From: VMFP01 sp964630025
GTDB taxonomy: Bacteria; Patescibacteriota; Andersenbacteria; UBA10190; CAIZMI01
Reading direction: 5' to 3'
Length of the DNA: 33,558 nucleotides
Assembly: GCA_964630025.1 (NCBI GenBank)
Contig: CAZVRG010000007.1
Coordinates: 1 to 33,558 of the forward strand
This document shows positions 1 through 6,127 of the stretch, piece by piece. The notes beneath the pieces were generated by a model. That model made no database searches, was not told where the DNA came from, and worked only from the letters and a program-made list of their open reading frames with translations. The position numbers and the translations under genes were made by a program. Numbering within the stretch: position 1 is the stretch's first letter; every line of letters begins with the position of its first letter.

Positions 1-71
1 CGCTTGTACGCGCTTTTCTCTTGAATCCTTGGAGCGTATGTGGAGCTGGAAGTTTGGTCATTGGAGTTTTA
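1..71. repeat. Heptad-type intergenic repeat downstream of rplP (truncated by window edge)
   Basis: This is the right arm of an inverted 7-bp-period repeat of the kind found between other ribosomal genes in this window. Bases 1-70 are almost identical to 3143-3212; I count two differences. The arm is built from TTTGGAG/TTGGTCA-like heptads. The left arm, if present, lies outside the window. Confidence 0.75.
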
Positions 72-482
72 TCACAGAAGTGATGTTCGCTTCACGAGCG
101 CTGTCTGCACCGGCAGCTTGCGGGACGCCAGCGTCAACGCCTTTTCGGCAACATCCTCGGGAATGCCATCAATCTCGAACAGAATCTGCCCTTTCCGCAC
201 GACGGCGACAAAGTGATCTACCGCCCCTTTTCCTCCGCCCATCGGCACTTCGTTTCCTTTTGTTGTACGCGGCTTATCCGGAAACGCACGCACCCAAATT
301 TTTCCGCTGCGCTGCACAAAGTGCGTCATAGCACGCCGTGCAGATTCAAGAGACCGCGCGCTGACCCAGAGACTTTCCAACGAACGCAACCCATAAGAAC
401 CAAAGGCCAGCGTTGTACCGGCCGTCGCAACCGTCGTTGCAGACCGCTTGTGATGCTTTCGATGCTTAACCTTTCTCGGCAT
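72..482 (-). CDS. rplP: Large ribosomal subunit protein uL16
   Basis: uL16 binds 23S rRNA near the A site and the peptidyl-transferase centre. The 136-residue length and the N-terminal block MPRKVKHRKHHK, the central SLESARRAM and GGGKGAVDHFVAVV regions and the tail are typical of the family. I start at the ATG at 482. An in-frame ATG four codons upstream (494, MPLLMPRK) is an alternative, because other L16 proteins often begin MLMPKR. Frames extending further upstream only translate the intergenic repeat. It is the last gene of this minus-strand ribosomal run inside the window. The next gene, usually rpmC or rpsQ, is outside. Confidence 0.96.
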   Translation of the reverse strand: MPRKVKHRKHHKRSATTVATAGTTLAFGSYGLRSLESLWVSARSLESARRAMTHFVQRSGKIWVRAFPDKPRTTKGNEVPMGGGKGAVDHFVAVVRKGQILFEIDGIPEDVAEKALTLASRKLPVQTALVKRTSLL

Positions 483-628
483 TAAGAGTGGCATAGCGTT
501 ACGAAATTCCAAAATCCAAATGCCAAATACCAAACAATATCCAATACCCAATATCGAAACGCGGACGCGTGTGTTGTGTATTGAATCCTTGTAGCACGTT
601 TGGAGCTTGGAATGTGGTCATTGGAGCT
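483..628. repeat. Inverted heptad repeat between rpsC and rplP
   Basis: On the plus strand the left part (about 500-555) is a run of 7-bp units such as AATTCCA, AAATCCA, AATGCCA and AATACCA. The right part (about 572-628) carries the complementary type, TTTGGAG, CTTGGAA, GTGGTCA and TTGGAGC. The arms can pair into a long imperfect hairpin in either transcript. The segment fills the entire 146-bp spacer and has no gene. Confidence 0.8.
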
Positions 629-1264
629 TTACGTTTCATCACCGGCATAGATCCACACTTTCACTCCGATGGCTCCATACGTTGTTCTCGCCATTGCCTC
701 GCCATAATCCACATTCGCCCGAAATGTGTGCAGCGGAATTGTTCCTTCGGACAGCCATTCCGTGCGCGCGATTTCTTTTCCATCCAGACGTCCTTTCACC
801 ATGACGCGCCCGCCTTTCACACCGGATTGCATAATGCGATTGAGCGTTTGCTTGAGAATGCGGCGGTATGGGATACGTCGTTCGATCTGATCGGCCACGG
901 AGAGCGCAACCGTTCCCGCATCTCGGTCGGGACGCTTGATTTCCACCACATTCACGCGCACATCCACGCCCTGCCCCACACGACGACGCAATTCCTGACG
1001 CAGGGCTTCAATCCCACCACCACCACGACCAATCACCACTGCGGGGCGTGCCGTATAAATAGTGAATGTCAATTCACGGGGTGTGCGTGCAATTTCCACA
1101 CGATGGACAAGCCCGGTGCGCAATTGCGTGCGAATGTACGCGCGCAATTCCGTATCCTGCTTCAGTTGTGCCCGGAATTGTGCAGGACGATCCGCAAACC
1201 ACAATGACGGCCAGGTACTGGAAATACCGATCCGAAGGCCTCTGGGGTGAGATTTGTGAGACAT
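629..1264 (-). CDS. rpsC: Small ribosomal subunit protein uS3
   Basis: uS3 forms part of the mRNA entry channel of the 30S subunit. The 211-residue protein opens with SHKSHPRGLRIGI, has a KH domain with the VIGRGGGGIEALRQEL loop (about residues 75-90) and the C-terminal block VKGRLDGKEIARTEW (about 157-171). The order rplV-rpsC-rplP is canonical. Only 11 nt separate it from the rplV stop. A GGAGGA sequence at the end of rplV is its only ribosome-binding-like sequence and sits rather far upstream. Confidence 0.96.
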   Translation of the reverse strand: MSHKSHPRGLRIGISSTWPSLWFADRPAQFRAQLKQDTELRAYIRTQLRTGLVHRVEIARTPRELTFTIYTARPAVVIGRGGGGIEALRQELRRRVGQGVDVRVNVVEIKRPDRDAGTVALSVADQIERRIPYRRILKQTLNRIMQSGVKGGRVMVKGRLDGKEIARTEWLSEGTIPLHTFRANVDYGEAMARTTYGAIGVKVWIYAGDET

Positions 1265-1275
1265 AAAAGGAGAGT

Positions 1276-1815
1276 TTATGTTCCTCCGTGCTTTCTTTCA
1301 AGCAGGCGCTTTGCCCCGCGCGGAGATTCCGCGGGCTTCACGGCACCACTCTCATTGTCACGTCGTTGTTCCGGCGTCGTAGACGCGCCCGCCGATTTGA
1401 GCTCCTCCGGGCGCAGTTCCTCGACACGCTTCGTTTCAATATCCGATTTCTTTCCTTTCAACGGCGTCGCGCGTGTCGCCTCGTCTTTCCCTGCGAGTAT
1501 CACTTCGATGTGACTCGTCTTTTTGATAATCCGGTTTGCTGACCCTCGTGCACGTGGCATCCACCGTTTCAACCGCGGACCTTCATTCACGAGCACACGC
1601 TCAATGTGCAACTCCTTTGGATCAAGACTGAAATTCTGCTTGGCGTTCGCCACGGCAGACTTCAGCAGTTTCTCCAACATGCGCGCTGCGCGCGGCTCCA
1701 ATGTCCGCAAACGCACTTCCGCCTGCACAACCGGCAGTCCGCGAATTGCATCAGCAACCAGCCGCGCCTTGCGGGGTGCGATACGCGCGAAACGGAGAAC
1801 GGCGTTCACGGCCAT
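1276..1815 (-). CDS. rplV: Large ribosomal subunit protein uL22 with C-terminal extension
   Basis: uL22 lines the peptide exit tunnel. The first ~112 residues match the family: MAVNAVLRFARIAPRKARLVAD at the start and the loop GPRLKRWMPRARGSANRI near residues 80-97. The protein is 179 residues, against about 110-120 usually. The extra ~65 residues form a charged, low-complexity, probably disordered tail rich in Lys, Glu, Arg and Ser. The start at 1815 follows the rpsS stop by one base, implying translational coupling. An upstream in-frame extension is only a shadow of rpsS. Confidence 0.95.
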   Translation of the reverse strand: MAVNAVLRFARIAPRKARLVADAIRGLPVVQAEVRLRTLEPRAARMLEKLLKSAVANAKQNFSLDPKELHIERVLVNEGPRLKRWMPRARGSANRIIKKTSHIEVILAGKDEATRATPLKGKKSDIETKRVEELRPEELKSAGASTTPEQRRDNESGAVKPAESPRGAKRLLERKHGGT

Positions 1816-1816
1816 A

Positions 1817-2152
1817 TTACTTCTTGTCCTCCTTGGTGGCGGTCTGCGCTGCAGCCGATGCGGCCGCGGCTGCCTGTTGTTCTTCTTCCTTTGCCATGCG
1901 GCCACCGTGGCGGAAGAACTTCCGCGTGGGGGCAAATTCACCAAGACGGTGCCCGACCATTTCTTCGCTCGTCACCACCGTCGTAAATCCACGCCCGTTG
2001 TGCACTTCGAACGTCAGCCCCACCATCTCCGGCACGATAGTAGACGCCCGCGACCACGTGCGTATCGGACCGCGATTGCCCGGCGCCAATGCCTTAATTT
2101 TCTTTAAGAGGCGATCGTCAACAAATGGACCTTTTTTGAGACTGCGTGGCAT
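1817..2152 (-). CDS. rpsS: Small ribosomal subunit protein uS19
   Basis: uS19 sits in the 30S head and contacts the decoding site and uL5. MPRSLKKGPFVDDRLLKKI and the block VGHRLGEFAPTRKFFRHG are diagnostic. At 111 residues it is longer than the usual ~90 because of an Ala/Gln/Lys-rich tail (about residues 87-111). The ATG at 2152 was chosen because further upstream the frame reads into the intergenic repeat. It overlaps nothing and abuts rplV. Confidence 0.96.
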   Translation of the reverse strand: MPRSLKKGPFVDDRLLKKIKALAPGNRGPIRTWSRASTIVPEMVGLTFEVHNGRGFTTVVTSEEMVGHRLGEFAPTRKFFRHGGRMAKEEEQQAAAAASAAAQTATKEDKK

Positions 2153-2260
2153 GAGACTAACAAATGACGAATAACCGAATTTCAGAATAACGAATGACAC
2201 TCGGATGACTCCTCGTCATCAATTCTGTCATTCGACATTCGTTATTCGTAATTAAGCGGA
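2153..2260. repeat. Inverted heptad repeat between rplB and rpsS (GTTATTC family)
   Basis: The spacer contains left-arm units AAATGAC and GAATAAC, then CGAATTTC and AATAACGAATGAC. Right-arm units at about 2228-2255 are GTCATTC, GACATTC, GTTATTC and GTAATTA. The arms are complementary and share the 7-bp period of the other spacers, but the unit sequence is unrelated to the TTTGGAA-type units. The arms flank a central ATGACTCCTCGTCAT hairpin. Confidence 0.8.
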
Positions 2261-3094
2261 TCATTTCTTGTGTCTCCGCTTCATCACGAAGCGGTCGGAA
2301 TACTTTACGGGACGTCGTGTCTTCACGCCAAGCGCGTGCTTCCCCGTAGGCGTCTTGGGATACTTGAGTCCAATCGGATTGTGCCCTTCTCCGCCACCGT
2401 GTGGGTGATCCACGGGGTTCATCGCCTTTCCCCGCACTTCCGGCCGCCAACCCATGCGGCGCTTTCGTCCTGCGGATCCAATCCGTTCGGTGCGATGGTC
2501 AGGGTTGCTGACTTGCCCGATGGTTGCCCACGCTTCCTTGGGCACAAGGCGAATCTCGCCCGATGCCAAACGAAGTTGCGCGAATGCGCCCGAGACTTCT
2601 TGGACCATCGCGGCGCTGCCGGCGCTGCGGATAATTTTCCCGCCCTGGCGAGGCTTCAACTCGACATTGAAGACGGAATTGCCGACAGGAATGCGCTCAA
2701 GCGGGAGACGATTTCCTGCGGTCGGCTCTGCTTGCATGCTGGTGAGCACTGCTTGCCCGGCGGTCGCGCCTTCCCACGCAAGGAGGTACCGACGATCTCC
2801 GTCGCGATAGACAATACGCGCAAGAAACGCGGAGCGATTCGGATCGTATTCGATCAGCTCGACACGTCCCGGAATGTTTTCCTTCTCTTCACCCCACGCA
2901 ATCATGCGATACAACTGCTTGTGACCGCCGCCGCGATGGCGCACCGTGAGCCGACCGCTGGAATTACGACCGCCCTGCTTTCTCTTCCCGGCGGTCCAGC
3001 GTTTCAGACGCGGCCCCTTCGACACGCCGCGATACTCCACGACGCTTGCGTTGCGTCGGGCGCCTGTGAGGGGATCAAGAATACGAACGGGCAT
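2261..3094 (-). CDS. rplB: Large ribosomal subunit protein uL2
   Basis: uL2 is needed for subunit association and peptidyl-transferase assembly. The 277-residue length is standard. Recognisable blocks are KRKQGGRNSSGRLTVRHRGGGHKQLYR (about 36-62), the central RNA-binding domain, and the C-terminal VRGKAMNPVDHPHGGGEGHNPIG block, which contains the catalytically important His region. The start at 3094 (MPVRILDPLTGARR) was chosen over an upstream frame that translates the spacer repeat. Confidence 0.97.
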   Translation of the reverse strand: MPVRILDPLTGARRNASVVEYRGVSKGPRLKRWTAGKRKQGGRNSSGRLTVRHRGGGHKQLYRMIAWGEEKENIPGRVELIEYDPNRSAFLARIVYRDGDRRYLLAWEGATAGQAVLTSMQAEPTAGNRLPLERIPVGNSVFNVELKPRQGGKIIRSAGSAAMVQEVSGAFAQLRLASGEIRLVPKEAWATIGQVSNPDHRTERIGSAGRKRRMGWRPEVRGKAMNPVDHPHGGGEGHNPIGLKYPKTPTGKHALGVKTRRPVKYSDRFVMKRRHKK

Positions 3095-3218
3095 CTTCTT
3101 ATTAAATTCCAAGTTCCAAACTCCACATACCAAACCGCGAAACGCTTGTACGCGCTTTTCTCTTGAATCCTTGGAGCGTATGTGGAGCTTGAAGTTTGGT
3201 CATTGGAGCTTTGTACAG
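3095..3218. repeat. Inverted heptad repeat between rplW and rplB
   Basis: The left arm (about 3103-3134) reads as AATTCCA, AGTTCCA, AACTCCA, CATACCA. The right arm (about 3171-3212) reads TTGGAGC, GTGGAGC, AGTTTGG, TCATTGG. The right-hand 70 bases (3143-3212) are nearly identical to 1-70. This spacer occupies the whole 124-bp gap and holds no gene. Confidence 0.82.
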
Positions 3219-3677
3219 TTATGCGTGCGCATGGTCAACATGCTCGCGTTCAAAGGGAACCGACGAAGAAAGATCGATGCGCTCCCCATCTTTCAGGGTT
3301 ACAACAGCCTTTCGGCTCCCGGCAACAGAGCCAACAATGTTCCCGCGTCGGCGCGTTTTTGCCGGCAGCGCAATGATCTTCACATCGGTGACGTGCACCT
3401 TGAACAACTGCTCCACAGCACGCCGCACCTCTGTTTTCGTTGCGTTGCCGGTAATATGGAATGCGTACCGTCCTTGTGACGCAAGAATCGTTGCTTTTTC
3501 CGTAACTACGGGACGAACGATCACACTGTGCGATGCGAGTCCGGCAAACGCCGGTTCAGCACCTTTCGGTTTCTGGCCATGGTCTTCAGAGCGCTGCGCT
3601 GGCGCAGGCGTTTTGTCGGACGCATCTTTCGCGCCGTCTTTTCGACGCGTCGTGCGGAACAGAGAGAGAATACCCAT
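3219..3677 (-). CDS. rplW: Large ribosomal subunit protein uL23 with N-terminal extension
   Basis: uL23 sits at the tunnel exit and docks signal recognition particle and trigger factor. The core (about residues 54-150) contains VIVRPVVTEKATIL, YAFHITGNATKTEVRRAVEQLFKVHVTDV and the RRRGNIVG loop. The protein is 152 residues; bacterial L23 is usually about 95-105. The first ~50 residues are a charged extension rich in Lys, Ala, Pro and Asp. The ATG at 3677 is the last start before the spacer repeat. Confidence 0.95.
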   Translation of the reverse strand: MGILSLFRTTRRKDGAKDASDKTPAPAQRSEDHGQKPKGAEPAFAGLASHSVIVRPVVTEKATILASQGRYAFHITGNATKTEVRRAVEQLFKVHVTDVKIIALPAKTRRRGNIVGSVAGSRKAVVTLKDGERIDLSSSVPFEREHVDHAHA

Positions 3678-3764
3678 GGGATTAAAATTCCAAATTCCAA
3701 AACCCAAATTCCAAACACGTTTGGAAATTTGAAACTTGGAACTTGTTTGGAGCTTGGAGTTTGG
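3678..3764. repeat. Inverted heptad repeat between rplD and rplW
   Basis: This is the clearest copy. Left-arm heptads AATTCCA, AATTCCA, AAACCCA and AATTCCA (about 3686-3715) are followed by a near-palindromic centre CCAAACACGTTTGG. Right-arm heptads are TTTGGAA, ATTTGAA, ACTTGGA, then TTTGGAG, CTTGGAG, TTTGGTC (to about 3768). The right arm runs into the last codons of rplD. Confidence 0.85.
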
Positions 3765-4397
3765 TCATTGAGATTTTTTAATGCGCTCTTCTAATACCGT
3801 CCAACTCTCCGGCGTCACAATCACGTGGCGCGCGGTCAGGACATCCCCTGCGGTGATCTGTTGCGGACTCTTCACGCTGACGCGAGAGAGGTTACGCCCA
3901 GCACGGAGCAAAGCGCTGCGCGTCTCCGTCGGGGGACTCACAAGCACGCTTCCCTTCACACCGAGGGCGTGAAGAAACCGCGCGAAATCTTTCGTTTTCA
4001 GATGTGCGGGAAGTCCTTCCACAAGAACAAGTTCCTTGTCGCGTACTTTCGTGACGAGCGCCATGCCCAGCGCAACGCGCTTCATGGTTTCCGGCATACG
4101 TTTTCCGTAGTCTCGCTCACGGCTTGGACCAAACGTCACGCCGCCGCCCTTCCAGATTGGAGAGCGCGAGGAGCCGTGTCGCGCGCGGCCGGTGCCCTTT
4201 TGCTTCCAGGGTTTTCTTCCGCCCCCGCGGACATCGCCACGACCCTTTGTGTGCGCCCACGGACGACGTGCGTTTGCCCGTTCTGCAACAACCGCTTGCT
4301 GCAACAGTGCGGCAACAACCGGACGCGCGTCCCACCCTTCCAGCACGGTCTTCGTACCGGCGGATTTTCCTTCAGCGTTCACAAGAGAAACTTCCAT
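3765..4397 (-). CDS. rplD: Large ribosomal subunit protein uL4
   Basis: uL4 is an assembly protein with a tunnel-lining loop. In E. coli it also represses the S10 operon by acting on its leader. The 210-residue protein shows the loop RRPWAHTKGRGDVRGGGRKPWKQKGTGRARHG (about 45-76) and GGGVTFGPSRERDYGKRMPETMKR (about 85-108). It starts 5 nt after the rplC stop. Its last codons overlap the right arm of the spacer repeat. Confidence 0.96.
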   Translation of the reverse strand: MEVSLVNAEGKSAGTKTVLEGWDARPVVAALLQQAVVAERANARRPWAHTKGRGDVRGGGRKPWKQKGTGRARHGSSRSPIWKGGGVTFGPSRERDYGKRMPETMKRVALGMALVTKVRDKELVLVEGLPAHLKTKDFARFLHALGVKGSVLVSPPTETRSALLRAGRNLSRVSVKSPQQITAGDVLTARHVIVTPESWTVLEERIKKSQ

Positions 4398-4402
4398 GGG
4401 TA

Positions 4403-5017
4403 TCAGCGCTCTGCGCGAATTTCCAGAAGCGTTCCGCGATGGCCGGGAACCGCACCCTTCACGATAAGAAGATGTTCTTCGGGAACCACATCGACAATGG
4501 TTAGATTCTCTACGGTGACGCGCTCGGCACCCATCCGTCCGGCCATGCGGCGTCCTTTCACCACGTGCTGGGGAAATCGCGTGCCGATGGATCCGGGTGC
4601 GCGCAACGTGTGCTTCGTTCCGTGACTCGCGGGACCACCCTTAAAGCCGTGGCGCTTCATCACGCCCGCAAATCCTTGTCCTTTGGTGATACCGGAAACG
4701 CGAACCCGATCGCCAACGGAAAATGTCGAAACCGCAATCGTGTCCCCGCGCTTTGGCGCTTCGGCACCTTCCGGCAAGCGAAACTCTCGCAGCGTCCGCA
4801 CAAGCGGTACATCTTTCAAATGCCCGCGCTGGGACTTGGAAAGATGCTTCTCCTTGCTTTCGCCAAATCCCAGTTGGACATTTGTCTTTCCGCCTGCGAG
4901 CGGACGCACAAACGTCACCGTGCACGGGCCGGATTGCAACACGGTGACAGGGACGACGGAACCGTCGTCTTGAAACACGCGTGTCATCCCAATTTTCTTC
5001 GCAAGAATCGCTTTCAT
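4403..5017 (-). CDS. rplC: Large ribosomal subunit protein uL3
   Basis: uL3 initiates 50S assembly and reaches the peptidyl-transferase centre. The 204-residue protein starts MKAILAKKIGMTRVFQDDG and has the conserved central part ITKGQGFAGVMKRHGFKGGPASHGTKHTLRAPGSIG (about 110-145), including the Gln modified in E. coli L3. It is the first gene of the third ribosomal transcription unit, since S10 is separated from it by an oppositely oriented gene. A promoter and hairpin leader precede it. Confidence 0.97.
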   Translation of the reverse strand: MKAILAKKIGMTRVFQDDGSVVPVTVLQSGPCTVTFVRPLAGGKTNVQLGFGESKEKHLSKSQRGHLKDVPLVRTLREFRLPEGAEAPKRGDTIAVSTFSVGDRVRVSGITKGQGFAGVMKRHGFKGGPASHGTKHTLRAPGSIGTRFPQHVVKGRRMAGRMGAERVTVENLTIVDVVPEEHLLIVKGAVPGHRGTLLEIRAER

Positions 5018-5026
5018 GAAAAAATT

Positions 5027-5062
5027 CTTCCGCGAAGAGCGCGAGCGCGACCTTCGCTGAAG
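5027..5062 (-). promoter_or_regulatory. Leader hairpin just upstream of rplC
   Basis: Bases 5027-5037 pair with 5052-5062 (ten of eleven pairs) around a GC-rich loop, ending 10 nt before the rplC ATG. The only Shine-Dalgarno-like string upstream of the ATG, GGAAG on the minus strand, lies inside the stem (5027-5031), so folding would hide it. Regulation by L4 or another ribosomal protein is inferred only from the E. coli S10 leader precedent. Confidence 0.4.
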
Positions 5063-5132
5063 AACTTAGTGTGGCTCGGTGGTTTCCTTACAGGGGACTT
5101 CCCGAATCCATGAGGAACGAACAGGTGCACGC

Positions 5133-5161
5133 AGCATATAGGGTTTCCCTCAGAGCGTCAA
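5133..5161 (-). promoter_or_regulatory. Promoter of the L3-L16 ribosomal unit
   Basis: On the minus strand TTGACG (5156-5161) is followed by a 17-base spacer and TATGCT (5133-5138). This predicts a transcript start near 5126 and a leader of roughly 110 nt. The location fits a separate promoter for rplC after the interruption of the S10-L3 link. Confidence 0.65.
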
Positions 5162-5207
5162 CGCCTAAGGGGGTCCTCCGCGGCGTGTACAGGTGACGCC
5201 TCGTGAA

Positions 5208-5240
5208 TTGACAATTGCGTGCTCGCCAACCACCTTGTAT
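5208..5240 (+). promoter_or_regulatory. Possible promoter of the plus-strand gene at 5277
   Basis: A perfect TTGACA (5208-5213) is followed by TTGTAT (5235-5240), but the 21-base spacer is longer than usual. If real, it would start transcription near 5247. That rules out the GTG at 5193 as start and favours the ATG at 5277. Confidence 0.3.
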
Positions 5241-5276
5241 CTACAGAAACAAGTCCTTTCCTACACAGGGGGGGTC

Positions 5277-5642
5277 ATGGTATCCGAGTTGGTCAGCTTG
5301 AATGCATATACTGTCGTGCTTTGGTACTACGCCGCGCGAGAAAGGTGGTTAGGCCCGCTCGGAAGACTGCTGCAGTTCCTCTTTAAAGGGCGAACTGATG
5401 CGAGCTTTCTGAGAGACTGCGTCGAGGTGACCATCATGGCGCAGCAAACGGAAGATGCTGCTGACGCCCTCGAAAAACTTACTACCGCCTGGAAAAGCCG
5501 GATCGTATTTAAGATCGAGGACGCTCTCAAGGAAATTCCTCACAACAACCCTCTTCGAAACGCTCGCGTGATTCACGAAATGCAACCCTTCATCGCAGAG
5601 CGAGCACGCTCCGCCAGAGAGTGGTATCAGGATCTTTTATGA
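5277..5642 (+). CDS. Hypothetical protein inserted between rpsJ and rplC
   Basis: I do not recognise this 121-residue protein. It is predicted mostly alpha-helical. It has an aromatic, hydrophobic N-terminal part (residues 8-32, AYTVVLWYYAARERW and GRLLQFLF), which could lie against a membrane or form a buried helix, and a charged helical remainder with AADALEKLTTAWKSR and FIAERARSAREWYQDLL. The ATG at 5277 follows a G-run that can act as a ribosome-binding site. A GTG 84 nt upstream is the alternative. It is transcribed against the ribosomal genes on both sides, and a strong terminator follows its stop. It splits the usually contiguous S10-L3 pair, so it may be an acquired passenger gene. 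Confidence 0.6.
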   Translation: MVSELVSLNAYTVVLWYYAARERWLGPLGRLLQFLFKGRTDASFLRDCVEVTIMAQQTEDAADALEKLTTAWKSRIVFKIEDALKEIPHNNPLRNARVIHEMQPFIAERARSAREWYQDLL

Positions 5643-5651
5643 ACACTGCAC

Positions 5652-5681
5652 GGCCGTCTCAATTGAGACGGCCTTTATCTT
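5652..5681 (+). terminator. Rho-independent terminator of the 5277 gene
   Basis: A perfect 22-base palindrome (5652-5673, arms GGCCGTCTCAA) is followed by a T-rich run. It starts 9 nt after the stop codon. On the opposite strand there is no T-run after the stem, so it serves the plus-strand gene. Confidence 0.85.
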
Positions 5682-5698
5682 AAATAAACCCAGGATTT

Positions 5699-6064
5699 TT
5701 ACATTTTCATCTCAACGTCGACGCCGGCAGGCAGCTGGAGCGACATCAGGGCATCAATCGTTTTTGGCGTTGGTTCGTTAATATCCAACAGGCGCTTGTG
5801 CACGCGGATTTCGTACTGATCCCGCGCGTCCTTGTGTACGAACGTTGAGCGGTTCACGGTGTACCGCTTGCGTTCTGTGGGAAGCGGCACCGGACCGTGA
5901 ACACGCGCACCACTGCGCGTTGCGGTCTCCAAGATTTGTCGCGCCGACTGATCGGCCAATTTGTGGTCGTATGCGCGAATCTTAATGCGAATCCGCTGAC
6001 GAAGCTCTTCTCCGGGCGCTTTCACGCCTTCTGTGGCTGCTGATGGGGGCGTTTTCTCTGCCAT
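5699..6064 (-). CDS. rpsJ: Small ribosomal subunit protein uS10
   Basis: uS10 belongs to the 30S head and, as NusE, also takes part in antitermination. The 121-residue protein has a ~20-residue extra N-terminus and then IRIKIRAYDHKLADQSARQILETA and VHGPVPLPTERKRYTVNRSTFVHKDARDQYEIR, both diagnostic. It lies 63 nt downstream of tuf and probably shares its transcript. A converging plus-strand gene with a terminator follows, so rplC must be transcribed separately. Confidence 0.96.
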   Translation of the reverse strand: MAEKTPPSAATEGVKAPGEELRQRIRIKIRAYDHKLADQSARQILETATRSGARVHGPVPLPTERKRYTVNRSTFVHKDARDQYEIRVHKRLLDINEPTPKTIDALMSLQLPAGVDVEMKM

Positions 6065-6127
6065 GGAACGTGACGTCGCCTAAAGGAACCGGTGTGAGAA
6101 AAAAGGAACAACCAAGACAGCGGGCGG

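Noticed and set aside
483..551. N-terminal extension of rplP (GIGYCLVFGIWILEF) and similar ones on rplB, rplW and rpsS
   Set aside because: They are translations of the heptad repeats, lie beyond the family start points and have no ribosome-binding site.
5652..5673. Bidirectional terminator also serving rpsJ
   Set aside because: No T-rich run follows the stem on the minus strand.
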